This document shows positions 6,384-12,274 of a stretch of DNA of 12,274 bases, one piece after another. Under the pieces are notes generated by a model that did no database searches, had not been told where the DNA came from, and worked only from the letters and a program-made list of their open reading frames with translations. Source of the stretch: Atopobium sp. UBA2090 (GTDB taxonomy: Bacteria > Actinomycetota > Coriobacteriia > Coriobacteriales > Atopobiaceae); NCBI GenBank assembly GCA_002331575.1, contig DCZG01000021.1:1-12274 (forward strand), written 5' to 3'. Numbering within the stretch: position 1 is the first letter of the stretch; each line of letters opens with the position of its first letter. The position numbers and the translations under genes are program-made.

Positions 6384-7310
6384 ATGGTCTCAGGCGAGAT
6401 GCTCGAGGAAGCCCGTCGACTCAAGGAGAAGAGGGGCGCCGTCGTCCTCGCGCACTACTACGTGACGCCCGACGCGCAGGACCTCGCCGACTACGTCGGC
6501 GACTCGTTCTACCTCAGTCGCAAGGCCGCCACGCTTGACTGTCGGACGATCGTCTTCGCGGGGGTTCGCTTCATGGCCGAGAGCGCGAAGCTCCTCTCGC
6601 CCGACAAGACGGTGCTCATGCCCGAGCCCTCGGCGGACTGCCCGATGGCCCACATGGTGCGCAGGGAGACCGTGGACGCAGCCCGTGCCCAATACGGCGA
6701 TGACCTGGCCGTCGTTTGCTACGTGAACTCGACGACCGAGATGAAGGCGCTTTCGGACGTGTGCGTGACCTCGTCGAACGCGGTCGGGATCGTGCGCGAT
6801 CTCCCGCAGAACAACGTCCTGTTCATCCCCGACATGAACCTCGGACACTACGTCGCGACCGAGGTCCCCGAGAAGAACGTAATCCTCAACGACGGCTTCT
6901 GCCCGACCCACGAGTCGATTGACGTCGCCGAGGTGGACGAGGCCCGCGCCGCGCATCCCGACGCGCTCGTCCTCGCCCATCCGGAGTGCGGTGCCTGGGT
7001 GCTCGAGAAGGCCGACGTGGTGGGTTCGACCTCCCAGCTCATCGACGCCGCCGTCGCCTCGGACGCGCGCGAGTTCATCGTCTGCACGGTCTACGGGGTC
7101 ATTCACGAGCTTGAGCGCCGGACGGAGGGCACGGGCAAGCGCTTCTTCTTCCCGCGCACGACGCCTGTCTGTCCCAACATGGCCCGCGTCACCGCCGAGC
7201 GGGTCCTCGCATGCCTTCGCGACGGCACCGGCGAGGTCGGTCTGCCCGACGAGTCGATCATCGCCCGGTCCACGGCGGCCCTCGACCGCATGCTCGAGAT
7301 GGCGAGGTGA
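6384..7310 (+). CDS. nadA: Quinolinate synthase NadA
   Basis: NadA condenses iminoaspartate (from NadB) with dihydroxyacetone phosphate to give quinolinate, using a [4Fe-4S] cluster that makes the enzyme oxygen-sensitive. The 308 residues match the shorter NadA form. The three cluster cysteines are visible at Cys86 (SADCPMA), Cys202 (HPECGAW) and Cys263 (PVCPNM). Other family marks are VLAHYYV near the N terminus, GDSFYLS (40-46), CYVNSTTEMKALSD (112-125) and FIPDMNLG (147-154). The segment just before the last cysteine (HELERRTEGTGKRFFFP) is somewhat longer than in the E. coli type. ATG 6384 follows GGAAGGGGAG. It is the first gene of nadA-nadB-nadC-niaR, with an extended -10 promoter just upstream and nadB starting two bases after its stop. 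Confidence 0.95.
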   Translation: MVSGEMLEEARRLKEKRGAVVLAHYYVTPDAQDLADYVGDSFYLSRKAATLDCRTIVFAGVRFMAESAKLLSPDKTVLMPEPSADCPMAHMVRRETVDAARAQYGDDLAVVCYVNSTTEMKALSDVCVTSSNAVGIVRDLPQNNVLFIPDMNLGHYVATEVPEKNVILNDGFCPTHESIDVAEVDEARAAHPDALVLAHPECGAWVLEKADVVGSTSQLIDAAVASDAREFIVCTVYGVIHELERRTEGTGKRFFFPRTTPVCPNMARVTAERVLACLRDGTGEVGLPDESIIARSTAALDRMLEMAR

Positions 7311-7312
7311 CC

Positions 7313-8611
7313 ATGACGAGAAGACTCGAGTGCGACGTCGTCATCGCGGGTTGCGGGGTCGCGGGTCTCTCCTGCGCCCTCGGACTGCCCGACTCGGTAC
7401 GCGTGGTCCTCCTCTCCAAGGCGGACGTCGGGTCGTGCGACTCGATGCTCGCCCAGGGCGGCATCTGCGTCCTCCATGACCGCGAGGACTACGAGTCGTT
7501 CTTCGAGGACACGCTCAGGGCAGGCCACTACGAGAACCGCCTCGAGTCGGTCGACATCATGATTCGCTCGTCTCGGGAGATCATCGACGACCTCGTCAAG
7601 CGGGGCGTCCGCTTTGCGCGCACGTCCGACGGCGAGCTCGACTACACCCGCGAGGGCGCACACTCCCGTCCGCGCATCGTCTACCACGAGGACGTCACGG
7701 GCGAGGAGATCACGACGCACCTCCTGGCCGACGTGCGCCGGAGACCGAACGTGACCATCATGGAGCAGACCGTGATGACCGACATCCTCGAGGGCTTCGA
7801 CCGACATGGTCGCCGCGCCTGCCTCGGCATGATCGCCCAGGACGAGCAGGGAGAGCGGCTCGAGATTCTCGCCCCGGCGACGGTCATGGCCACCGGTGGC
7901 ATCGGGGGCCTCTACGAGCATTCCACGAACTACCCGATGCTCACCGGCGACGGATGCCGCATCGCGGCGGAGCACGGCGTGCTCCTCGAGCACATGGACT
8001 ACGTGCAGATTCACCCCACCACCCTCTACACCGACAAGCCCGGCCGCGCCTTCCTCATCTCGGAGTCGGCGCGCGGCGAGGGGGCGATTCTCCTCAACGA
8101 CGCCGGCGAGCGTTTCTGCGACGAGCTTCAGCCGCGCGACGTGGTCTCGGCCGCCATCATCGCCGAGATGAACCGCACCAACGCGGCGCACGTATGGCTC
8201 TCGTTCGAGCGGGTGCCCGATGACGTGATCAGGACCCACTTCCGGCACATCTACGACCAGTGCCTCGAGGAGGGCTACGACCTCTGTCGCGAGCCCATCC
8301 CCGTGGTTCCCGCGCAGCACTATTTCATGGGCGGCATCCATGTGAACTCCGATTCGGAGACGACGCTGCCGCACCTCTTCGCCGCGGGCGAGACTGCGTG
8401 CAACGGCGTTCACGGAAGGAACCGCCTTGCTTCCAACAGCCTGCTCGAGTCCATCGTCTTCGCGAGGCGCGCCGCCGACAAGATCATGCGTGACCGCTTC
8501 GCCGACGATGCCGAGGAGCAGCTCGAGAGCGTGACCCGCGAGTTCAACCAGATCTTCTCCAAGTCCGCGACCACGCCCGACCTCGCCGCCATCGCTGGCG
8601 CCAACCGATAG
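7313..8611 (+). CDS. nadB: L-aspartate oxidase NadB (short form)
   Basis: A FAD enzyme that oxidises L-aspartate to iminoaspartate, the first step of de novo NAD synthesis, and passes the unstable product to NadA. Family motifs: GCGVAGLS dinucleotide fold (13-20), AQGGI, HSRPRIVYHEDVTG, ATGGIGGLY, QIHPTTL, ESARGEGAIL, PVVPAQHYFMGGIHV and GETACNGVHGRNRLASNSLLES. At 432 residues it is about 100 shorter than E. coli NadB (540): it stops about 60 residues after the LASNSLLES motif and lacks the C-terminal helical domain. There is no sign of a frameshift, so this looks like a natural short form. In anaerobes fumarate rather than oxygen is the likely electron acceptor (inference). The ATG at 7313 overlaps its own ribosome site (GAGGTGA) with the nadA stop, suggesting translational coupling. 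Confidence 0.93.
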   Translation: MTRRLECDVVIAGCGVAGLSCALGLPDSVRVVLLSKADVGSCDSMLAQGGICVLHDREDYESFFEDTLRAGHYENRLESVDIMIRSSREIIDDLVKRGVRFARTSDGELDYTREGAHSRPRIVYHEDVTGEEITTHLLADVRRRPNVTIMEQTVMTDILEGFDRHGRRACLGMIAQDEQGERLEILAPATVMATGGIGGLYEHSTNYPMLTGDGCRIAAEHGVLLEHMDYVQIHPTTLYTDKPGRAFLISESARGEGAILLNDAGERFCDELQPRDVVSAAIIAEMNRTNAAHVWLSFERVPDDVIRTHFRHIYDQCLEEGYDLCREPIPVVPAQHYFMGGIHVNSDSETTLPHLFAAGETACNGVHGRNRLASNSLLESIVFARRAADKIMRDRFADDAEEQLESVTREFNQIFSKSATTPDLAAIAGANR

Positions 8612-8620
8612 GAGCTCCTC

Positions 8621-9475
8621 ATGACCGACCCCATGATTCGGATGAGCATCGACGACCATATCCGTGCCGCCCTGTCCGAGGACCTTCCCTTCGGCGACGT
8701 GTCGACGCAGGCAGTGATGCCGGATCCACGCGACGGGCACGTAGACCTCATCGCCAAGCAGGACGGCGTCATCGCCGGCCTTTCCGTCTTTGCCCGGGTG
8801 TTCGAGCTTCTCGACCCCCTCACCGTGACGATCACCCATGCCTCCGACGGCGACGAGGTGAGCCGCGGCGAGCTCGTCGCCGAGGTCGAGGGAGACGTTC
8901 GCGTGCTCCTCGAGGGCGAGCGGACCGCCCTCAACTACCTGCAGCGCATGAGCGGCATCGCGACGTACACGCATCGCGTCGCCGCCCTGCTCGCGGACTC
9001 GGGCACCACGCTCGTCTGCACGCGGAAGACCACGCCCGGCATGCGCGTCTTCGAGCGTGAGGCCGTGCGTCTGGGAGGCGGCTCGCTCCACCGCTTCGGG
9101 CTCTCCGACGGCGTGATGCTCAAGGACAACCACGTCGCGGCAGCGGGCGGCGTCACGCAGGCGGTGCGGGCGGCTCGCGAGTCCGCCCCCTTCGTCGACA
9201 AGGTCGAGGTGGAGTGCGAGACGCTCGCGCAGGTGCGCGAGGCGGTCGACGCCGGCGCGGACATCATCATGCTCGACAACATGGACCATGCTACGATGAT
9301 CGAGGCGGTCGCCCTCATCGGCGGACGCGCCCAGACCGAGGCGTCGGGCAACGTCACCGCCGAGAACGCCGCGAGCTATGCGGATCTCGGCGTCGACTTC
9401 CTCTCGTGCGGGGCGCTCACCCACTCGGCGGGCATCCTCGACCTGAGCCTCAAGCATCTTGAGGTCACCGACTGA
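8621..9475 (+). CDS. nadC: Nicotinate-nucleotide pyrophosphorylase NadC
   Basis: NadC (quinolinate phosphoribosyltransferase) converts quinolinate and PRPP to nicotinate mononucleotide, CO2 and pyrophosphate, the step where the de novo route joins NAD salvage. The 284 residues are the normal length. Family residues are plain: EDLPFGDVST (20-29), ERTALNYLQRMSGIAT (100-115), TRKTTPGMR (134-142), GGGSLHRFGLSDGVMLKDNH (152-171), VEVE (196-199), MLDNM (217-221), ASGNV (241-245) and the final DFLSCGALTHS. The usual Lys in the EK-Y-AV segment before GGG is Arg here (EREAV). ATG 8621 follows TAGGAG, which overlaps the nadB stop; nadC begins nine bases after nadB, and niaR begins ten bases after nadC. 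Confidence 0.95.
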   Translation: MTDPMIRMSIDDHIRAALSEDLPFGDVSTQAVMPDPRDGHVDLIAKQDGVIAGLSVFARVFELLDPLTVTITHASDGDEVSRGELVAEVEGDVRVLLEGERTALNYLQRMSGIATYTHRVAALLADSGTTLVCTRKTTPGMRVFEREAVRLGGGSLHRFGLSDGVMLKDNHVAAAGGVTQAVRAARESAPFVDKVEVECETLAQVREAVDAGADIIMLDNMDHATMIEAVALIGGRAQTEASGNVTAENAASYADLGVDFLSCGALTHSAGILDLSLKHLEVTD

Positions 9476-9485
9476 GGAGACGACC

Positions 9486-10088
9486 ATGATCGGGGAGGAA
9501 CGCAGGAGAGGCATCGTCGAGACGCTGCGAGCGGCACGCGGACCGCTCTCCGGCGCGGCGCTCGGGCACGCCTGCGGCGTGAGTCGTCAGGTGGTCGTCC
9601 AGGACATCGCCCTGATCAGGCGGAGCGGCACTCCCGTCGTCTCTACCAGCCGAGGCTACGTCCTTCTGCCCGGCAACGCCCGCCCCACGCGCGTGTTCAA
9701 GTGCCACCACAGCGTCGAGGAGAGCCTCGAGGAGCTCGACATGGTTGTCGACCTGGGCGGATGCGTCGAGGACGTCTTCGTGAACCACCGCGCGTACGGC
9801 ATCATCTCCTCTCGCCTCGACGTCCGCAGCAGGCGAGACGCCGCCCGGTTCATGGACGAGATTCGCTCCGGCGTGTCGAGGCCGCTCATGGGGCTCACCG
9901 ACTGCTACCACTTCCATCACGTCTCCGCAGATTCCCAGGGGGTTCTCGACGAGGTCGGTCTCGCCCTCTCCGAGCGCGGGTTTCTCGCCGAGCTCCTTCC
10001 CTACGAGAGGGGCCTGGTCGAGGAGTCGACGGACCAGACGCCGAGTCCCGGGACGGGGTACGATGGGCGAGAAGACCGTCAGCACTAG
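9486..10088 (+). CDS. niaR: NiaR-type niacin-responsive transcriptional repressor
   Basis: A 200-residue protein with an N-terminal winged helix-turn-helix (about 1-60; LSGAALGHACGVSRQVVVQDI is the reading region) and a C-terminal 3H domain (about 74-172) with its histidine clusters: CHHSVEESLEE (73-83), NHRAYGI (100-106) and CYHFHH (140-145). In NiaR (YrxA) proteins this domain binds a metal and nicotinic acid, and the protein represses NAD synthesis or niacin uptake genes when niacin is plentiful. As last gene of nadABC it probably represses its own operon, perhaps through the inverted repeat at 6335-6354. ATG 9486 is chosen because GAGGAGA sits five bases upstream; an in-frame TTG at 9459 lies inside nadC. 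The last 20 residues (from about 181) are a polar tail not typical of the family. Confidence 0.88.
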   Translation: MIGEERRRGIVETLRAARGPLSGAALGHACGVSRQVVVQDIALIRRSGTPVVSTSRGYVLLPGNARPTRVFKCHHSVEESLEELDMVVDLGGCVEDVFVNHRAYGIISSRLDVRSRRDAARFMDEIRSGVSRPLMGLTDCYHFHHVSADSQGVLDEVGLALSERGFLAELLPYERGLVEESTDQTPSPGTGYDGREDRQH

Positions 10089-10098
10089 GGCGATGCCG

Positions 10099-10249
10099 GT
10101 GCCAATAACGTCGAAGGATCCTATTCGGCTTTTGGTACAGCCCGCAAGCCGTCTACCTGTGGGTACCAATAACGGCAGTTTGTCTCGGTGACGTTTGCCC
10201 AGTTGGGTTGTCCACAATAACGTCAAAGGATCCTTCTGGCTTATTGGTG
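10099..10249. repeat. Array of two dyad repeats and a third half-site
   Basis: Two 34-base units (10103-10136 and 10215-10248) share 27 of 34 bases without gaps: both begin CAATAACGTC, carry a central GGATCC, and end TTGGT. A third partial copy, CCAATAACG, begins at 10166. Each unit is itself a dyad: the second pairs CAATAA with TTATTG and AAGGA with TCCTT around the GGATCC centre, and the first pairs GCCAATAA with TTTTGGT imperfectly. The stretch is less GC-rich than its flanks. It lies in the 274-base gap between niaR and the duplicated membrane protein, with no open frame of its own. It could be an operator array, an RNA structure or a short mobile repeat. Confidence 0.75.
10132..10169 (+). 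other. Hairpin that competes with the first repeat unit
   Basis: TTGGTAC (10132-10138) pairs perfectly with GTACCAA (10163-10169), with an ACAG/CTGT pairing as an alternative inner extension. TTGGT is also the right arm of the first dyad unit, so the two stems cannot form together in RNA. No T-tract follows either stem. Confidence 0.4.
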
Positions 10250-10322
10250 AGACGAAATACCGGGCCCCGTCTCGTCGGGCGGGCGCACTTCTCGAGAATC
10301 GTCTGCCGGTCTCCCGTGCTAG

Positions 10323-10328
10323 TATCCT
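10323..10328 (+). promoter_or_regulatory. Possible -10 box (TATCCT) for the duplicated membrane protein
   Basis: TATCCT preceded by AG lies 35 bases before the GTG at 10363, and 74 bases after the end of the repeat array. A -35 at 10299-10304 (TCGTCT) is weak. The -10 hexamer is the same as at 3404 and 4548. Confidence 0.4.
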
Positions 10329-10362
10329 GTCTGCATCGGTGTCATGACAGCCAGGAGGTCAC

Positions 10363-11310
10363 GTGAAGGACGTTCGCCCATCGGTTCCCCGCACGATCGC
10401 GCAGCAGACGCTGCACCTCGTCTCGATCGTCATGCTGGTTCTCTCGCTCGTGCTCCTCCTCGGGGGCGTGCTCGTGGTGTGGTCCGGCCTTGCGGGCGGC
10501 GGGACCGCCACCGTGGACCTCTCCGCCCTTGACGGCACCTCGTCCCTCGACCGCGGGGCGGTCCTCGGGTTCGGCATCCTCGTCATCGGCGCGGCAGACC
10601 TCGTCGCCATGACGGCCACGCTCGGTCTTCGCGCGGCCGACGACTCCTCCAAGGTGGGTCCGTACCGCTTTCTCTGCTACCTCGTGAGCCTAGTCACGCT
10701 CGTGGCCATCGTCTGGGGATGGGGCGCGGGCACGGTCCTCCTCTTCCACCCCGTGGTGCTCATGACCACGATCACGTACGTGCTCGTCTGCTCCACGCTC
10801 GCCGACCAGGTGCAGCGCGAGCACGACGAGGGGGTCGTCGGTCCCGTCTTCTGGCGGACGCACCACCAGCGCACGTTGCACCTCATCTCCTGCGCGGTCA
10901 TCGCCATGTCCGCGATGCAGGCCGTCGTCGCCGTCGTGCTCTTCTTCATGGTCGGCAGCATCGGAGCGGACTCGAGCCTCTCCCTGGTGGGAAGCGCCGC
11001 GAGCGCCGGCACCGTGAGCACCTCCGCCCTCGTCTCCGGGCTCGTCTCGGCCCTGGTCGACCTCATCGTGGGCGTCCTCGGCGTGCGTGGCTCGAACCAC
11101 CCCGACAAGATCGTGCCGTACCTCGTGGTCTCGTTCGGGGGCTTCGCGATCGACGTCGCGCGTCTCGTGGTGGACCTCATCGTTAATGGGTTCGCCGGGA
11201 TACAGGGGAGCTCCCTCGCCGACATGGTCTTCATGGGGGCCTGCGCCTACCTCGCCTGGCGCATCCGGCACCAGCCGCGCCTGGACGTGTCCATTCCCGT
11301 CGAGGGGTAG
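10363..11310 (+). CDS. Eight-helix membrane protein with internal duplication
   Basis: A 315-residue integral membrane protein of unknown function. Eight hydrophobic segments can be seen near 17-40, 66-90, 101-121, 124-147, 170-198, 217-241, 250-275 and 280-300. The two halves are repeats: QQTLHLVS (14-21) matches QRTLHLIS (169-176), and LGLRAADDSSKVGPYRFL (87-104) matches LGVRGSNHPDKIVPYLVV (239-256), at offsets of about 155 and 152 residues. The conserved G-(L/V)-R-x(5-6)-K-(V/I)-x-PY loop between helices is the likely functional site of each half. A soluble stretch (about 148-168) joins them. The GTG start follows AGGAGG four bases upstream. No transporter signature or catalytic motif is recognised. 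The gene lies after the repeat array and is separated from the next gene by 186 bases. Confidence 0.8.
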   Translation: MKDVRPSVPRTIAQQTLHLVSIVMLVLSLVLLLGGVLVVWSGLAGGGTATVDLSALDGTSSLDRGAVLGFGILVIGAADLVAMTATLGLRAADDSSKVGPYRFLCYLVSLVTLVAIVWGWGAGTVLLFHPVVLMTTITYVLVCSTLADQVQREHDEGVVGPVFWRTHHQRTLHLISCAVIAMSAMQAVVAVVLFFMVGSIGADSSLSLVGSAASAGTVSTSALVSGLVSALVDLIVGVLGVRGSNHPDKIVPYLVVSFGGFAIDVARLVVDLIVNGFAGIQGSSLADMVFMGACAYLAWRIRHQPRLDVSIPVEG

Positions 11311-11368
11311 CTTCCCTCGGTCGCCCGCGTCAGGGCACCCCCTGCGGACAAGTGTGCCGCAAGACTCT

Positions 11369-11410
11369 GAAACTGCTGGTAATCGTAACGTTTTCGTGCT
11401 ATGTAGTTTC
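11369..11410. other. AT-rich leader with inverted repeat before the reductase gene
   Basis: Within the 186-base gap, 11368-11425 is clearly AT-richer than its surroundings. GAAACT (11369-11374) and AGTTTC (11405-11410) form an inverted repeat 30 bases apart. This is probably the promoter/operator region of the reductase gene, but no -35/-10 pair is convincing and no terminator for the preceding gene is evident. Confidence 0.3.
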
Positions 11411-11496
11411 TGGTTTCCGACCTGCGAGGCTTGAGGAGGCTGACCCGGGCGGATGGTCTTCGCGGCTGCGTCTCGTTCCGAGGGGGGAGCGTCACG

Positions 11497-12274
11497 ATGG
11501 AGTACAAGGCCTTCAAGGACACGGAGCTCTCGAGGCTTGGCATGGGTACCATGCGCCTTCCGACCGAGGGCGACGAGAACGGCGCGCCGATCGACTATCC
11601 GCGGGCAGAGGCGATCGTTGACTACGCCATGGCGAGCGGCGTCAACTACTTCGACACGGCGTGGATGTATCACGGCGGCGACTCCGAGGGGTTTCTCGGC
11701 AAGGCGCTCGCGGCGCGCTATCCCCGCGATTCGTTCCATGTGGCCACGAAGTTCCACATCCAGGCGGACAGCGACTACCGCAAGGTGTTCGAGACGCAGC
11801 TCAAGCGCCTCGGCGTGGGTTACGTCGACTTCTATCTCGTCCACGCCGTGATGGACAACACCTACCGCGACTACCTCGACTCGGGCTGCGTGGACTACCT
11901 CCTCGAGCAGAGGCGCGAGGGGCGCATCCGCTACCTGGGCTTCTCGTCACATGCCAGCCCGCAGGTGCTGAGGGTCTTCGCAGACTCGTACGGCCGGCCC
12001 TGGGACTTCGCCCAGATTCAGTGCAACTACCTCGACTGGGAGTACTCCACCACGAAGGAGGAGTACGAGATCCTGAAGGAGCGGGGCATCCCGATCATGG
12101 TGATGGAGCCGGTGCGCGGGGGCAAGCTCGCGCGGCTCACGCCCGCGGCGGAGCGACCCCTGCGCGCGGCGCAACCCGACTGGAGCCTGCCGTCGTGGGC
12201 GCTGCGCTGGGCGAGAGCCTTGCCCCAGGTGCAGACCGTGCTCTCGGGCATGTCGAACCTCGAGCAGATATCCG
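11497..12274 (+). CDS. Aldo/keto reductase (partial, 3' end outside window)
   Basis: The first 259 residues of an NAD(P)H-dependent aldo/keto reductase, a TIM-barrel oxidoreductase of carbonyl compounds. The start is LGMGTMRLP (14-22), and the catalytic tetrad is visible as Asp53 (FDTAWMYH), Tyr58, Lys85 (ATKFH) and His116 (YLVHAVMD). Further family marks are GRIRYLGFSSH (142-152), QIQCNYLDWE, and PIMVMEPVRGGKLARL with the phosphate-binding loop. The pattern is that of anaerobe aldo/keto reductases of about 370-380 residues that end in a ferredoxin-like Cys cluster; that end lies outside the window, so the Fe-S part is only expected. The start ATG follows AGGGGGGAG, and the AT-rich region upstream probably holds its promoter. 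The substrate is unknown. Confidence 0.92.
   Translation, partial: MEYKAFKDTELSRLGMGTMRLPTEGDENGAPIDYPRAEAIVDYAMASGVNYFDTAWMYHGGDSEGFLGKALAARYPRDSFHVATKFHIQADSDYRKVFETQLKRLGVGYVDFYLVHAVMDNTYRDYLDSGCVDYLLEQRREGRIRYLGFSSHASPQVLRVFADSYGRPWDFAQIQCNYLDWEYSTTKEEYEILKERGIPIMVMEPVRGGKLARLTPAAERPLRAAQPDWSLPSWALRWARALPQVQTVLSGMSNLEQIS

Noticed and set aside
5986..6465. A single + strand gene starting at 5986
   Set aside because: Only the first 20 or so codons and a later nonapeptide look protein-like. The rest is Arg/Ser/Pro-rich and it overlaps the start of nadA, so a broken gene is the better reading.
7103..9514. An 803-codon minus-strand open frame opposite the nad genes
   Set aside because: Same cause: an antisense shadow of nadB and nadC, which have complete family motifs on the + strand.
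10102..10247. A complete MITE or insertion-sequence remnant
   Set aside because: The CCAATAA/TTATTGG ends are short, no target-site duplication is evident and there is no transposase fragment; the inverted ends follow from each unit being a dyad itself.

Overview
The window is GC-rich DNA with strong C/G preference at third codon positions and short Shine-Dalgarno-led genes, all on the + strand. Gene content (nadA-nadB-nadC with an in-operon NiaR repressor, a Tat-type coiled-coil peptidoglycan hydrolase with a Ser linker, a DUF5684-like relic, a 4Fe-4S-type aldo/keto reductase) fits an anaerobic actinomycete of the Coriobacteriia (Olsenella/Atopobium/Collinsella-like). That taxonomic placement is an inference from gene style, not a search result.

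Layout: (1) 1-1071: an unrecognised beta-rich 223-residue protein and a 67-residue two-helix membrane protein. (2) 1118-4495: a UvrD/PcrA-type helicase whose promoter carries a full match to the Gram-positive LexA (DinR) box, followed by an NdpA/YejK-like nucleoid-associated protein. (3) 4524-5946: a promoter, a secreted coiled-coil plus CHAP-like cell-wall hydrolase, and a strong intrinsic terminator. (4) 5947-6383: a gene-poor stretch of about 440 bases holding the decayed remains of a DUF5684-like membrane protein gene and then the nad promoter, with a short inverted repeat over its -10. (5) 6384-10088: a tight nadA-nadB-nadC-niaR operon for de novo NAD synthesis (aspartate to nicotinate mononucleotide) with its probable niacin-responsive repressor as the last gene. 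(6) 10089-10362: a spacer with two 34-base repeat units, a third partial unit and overlapping dyads. (7) 10363-11310: an eight-helix membrane protein built from an internal duplication. (8) 11497-end: an aldo/keto reductase running off the window.

The clearest regulatory reading is SOS control of the helicase gene (LexA box at 1121-1134). The least explained element is the dyad/repeat array at 10099-10249 between niaR and the duplicated membrane protein. No tRNA, rRNA, CRISPR array or intact transposon was seen. I found no convincing large new system; the novelty here lies in regulatory DNA and the unrecognised membrane proteins.
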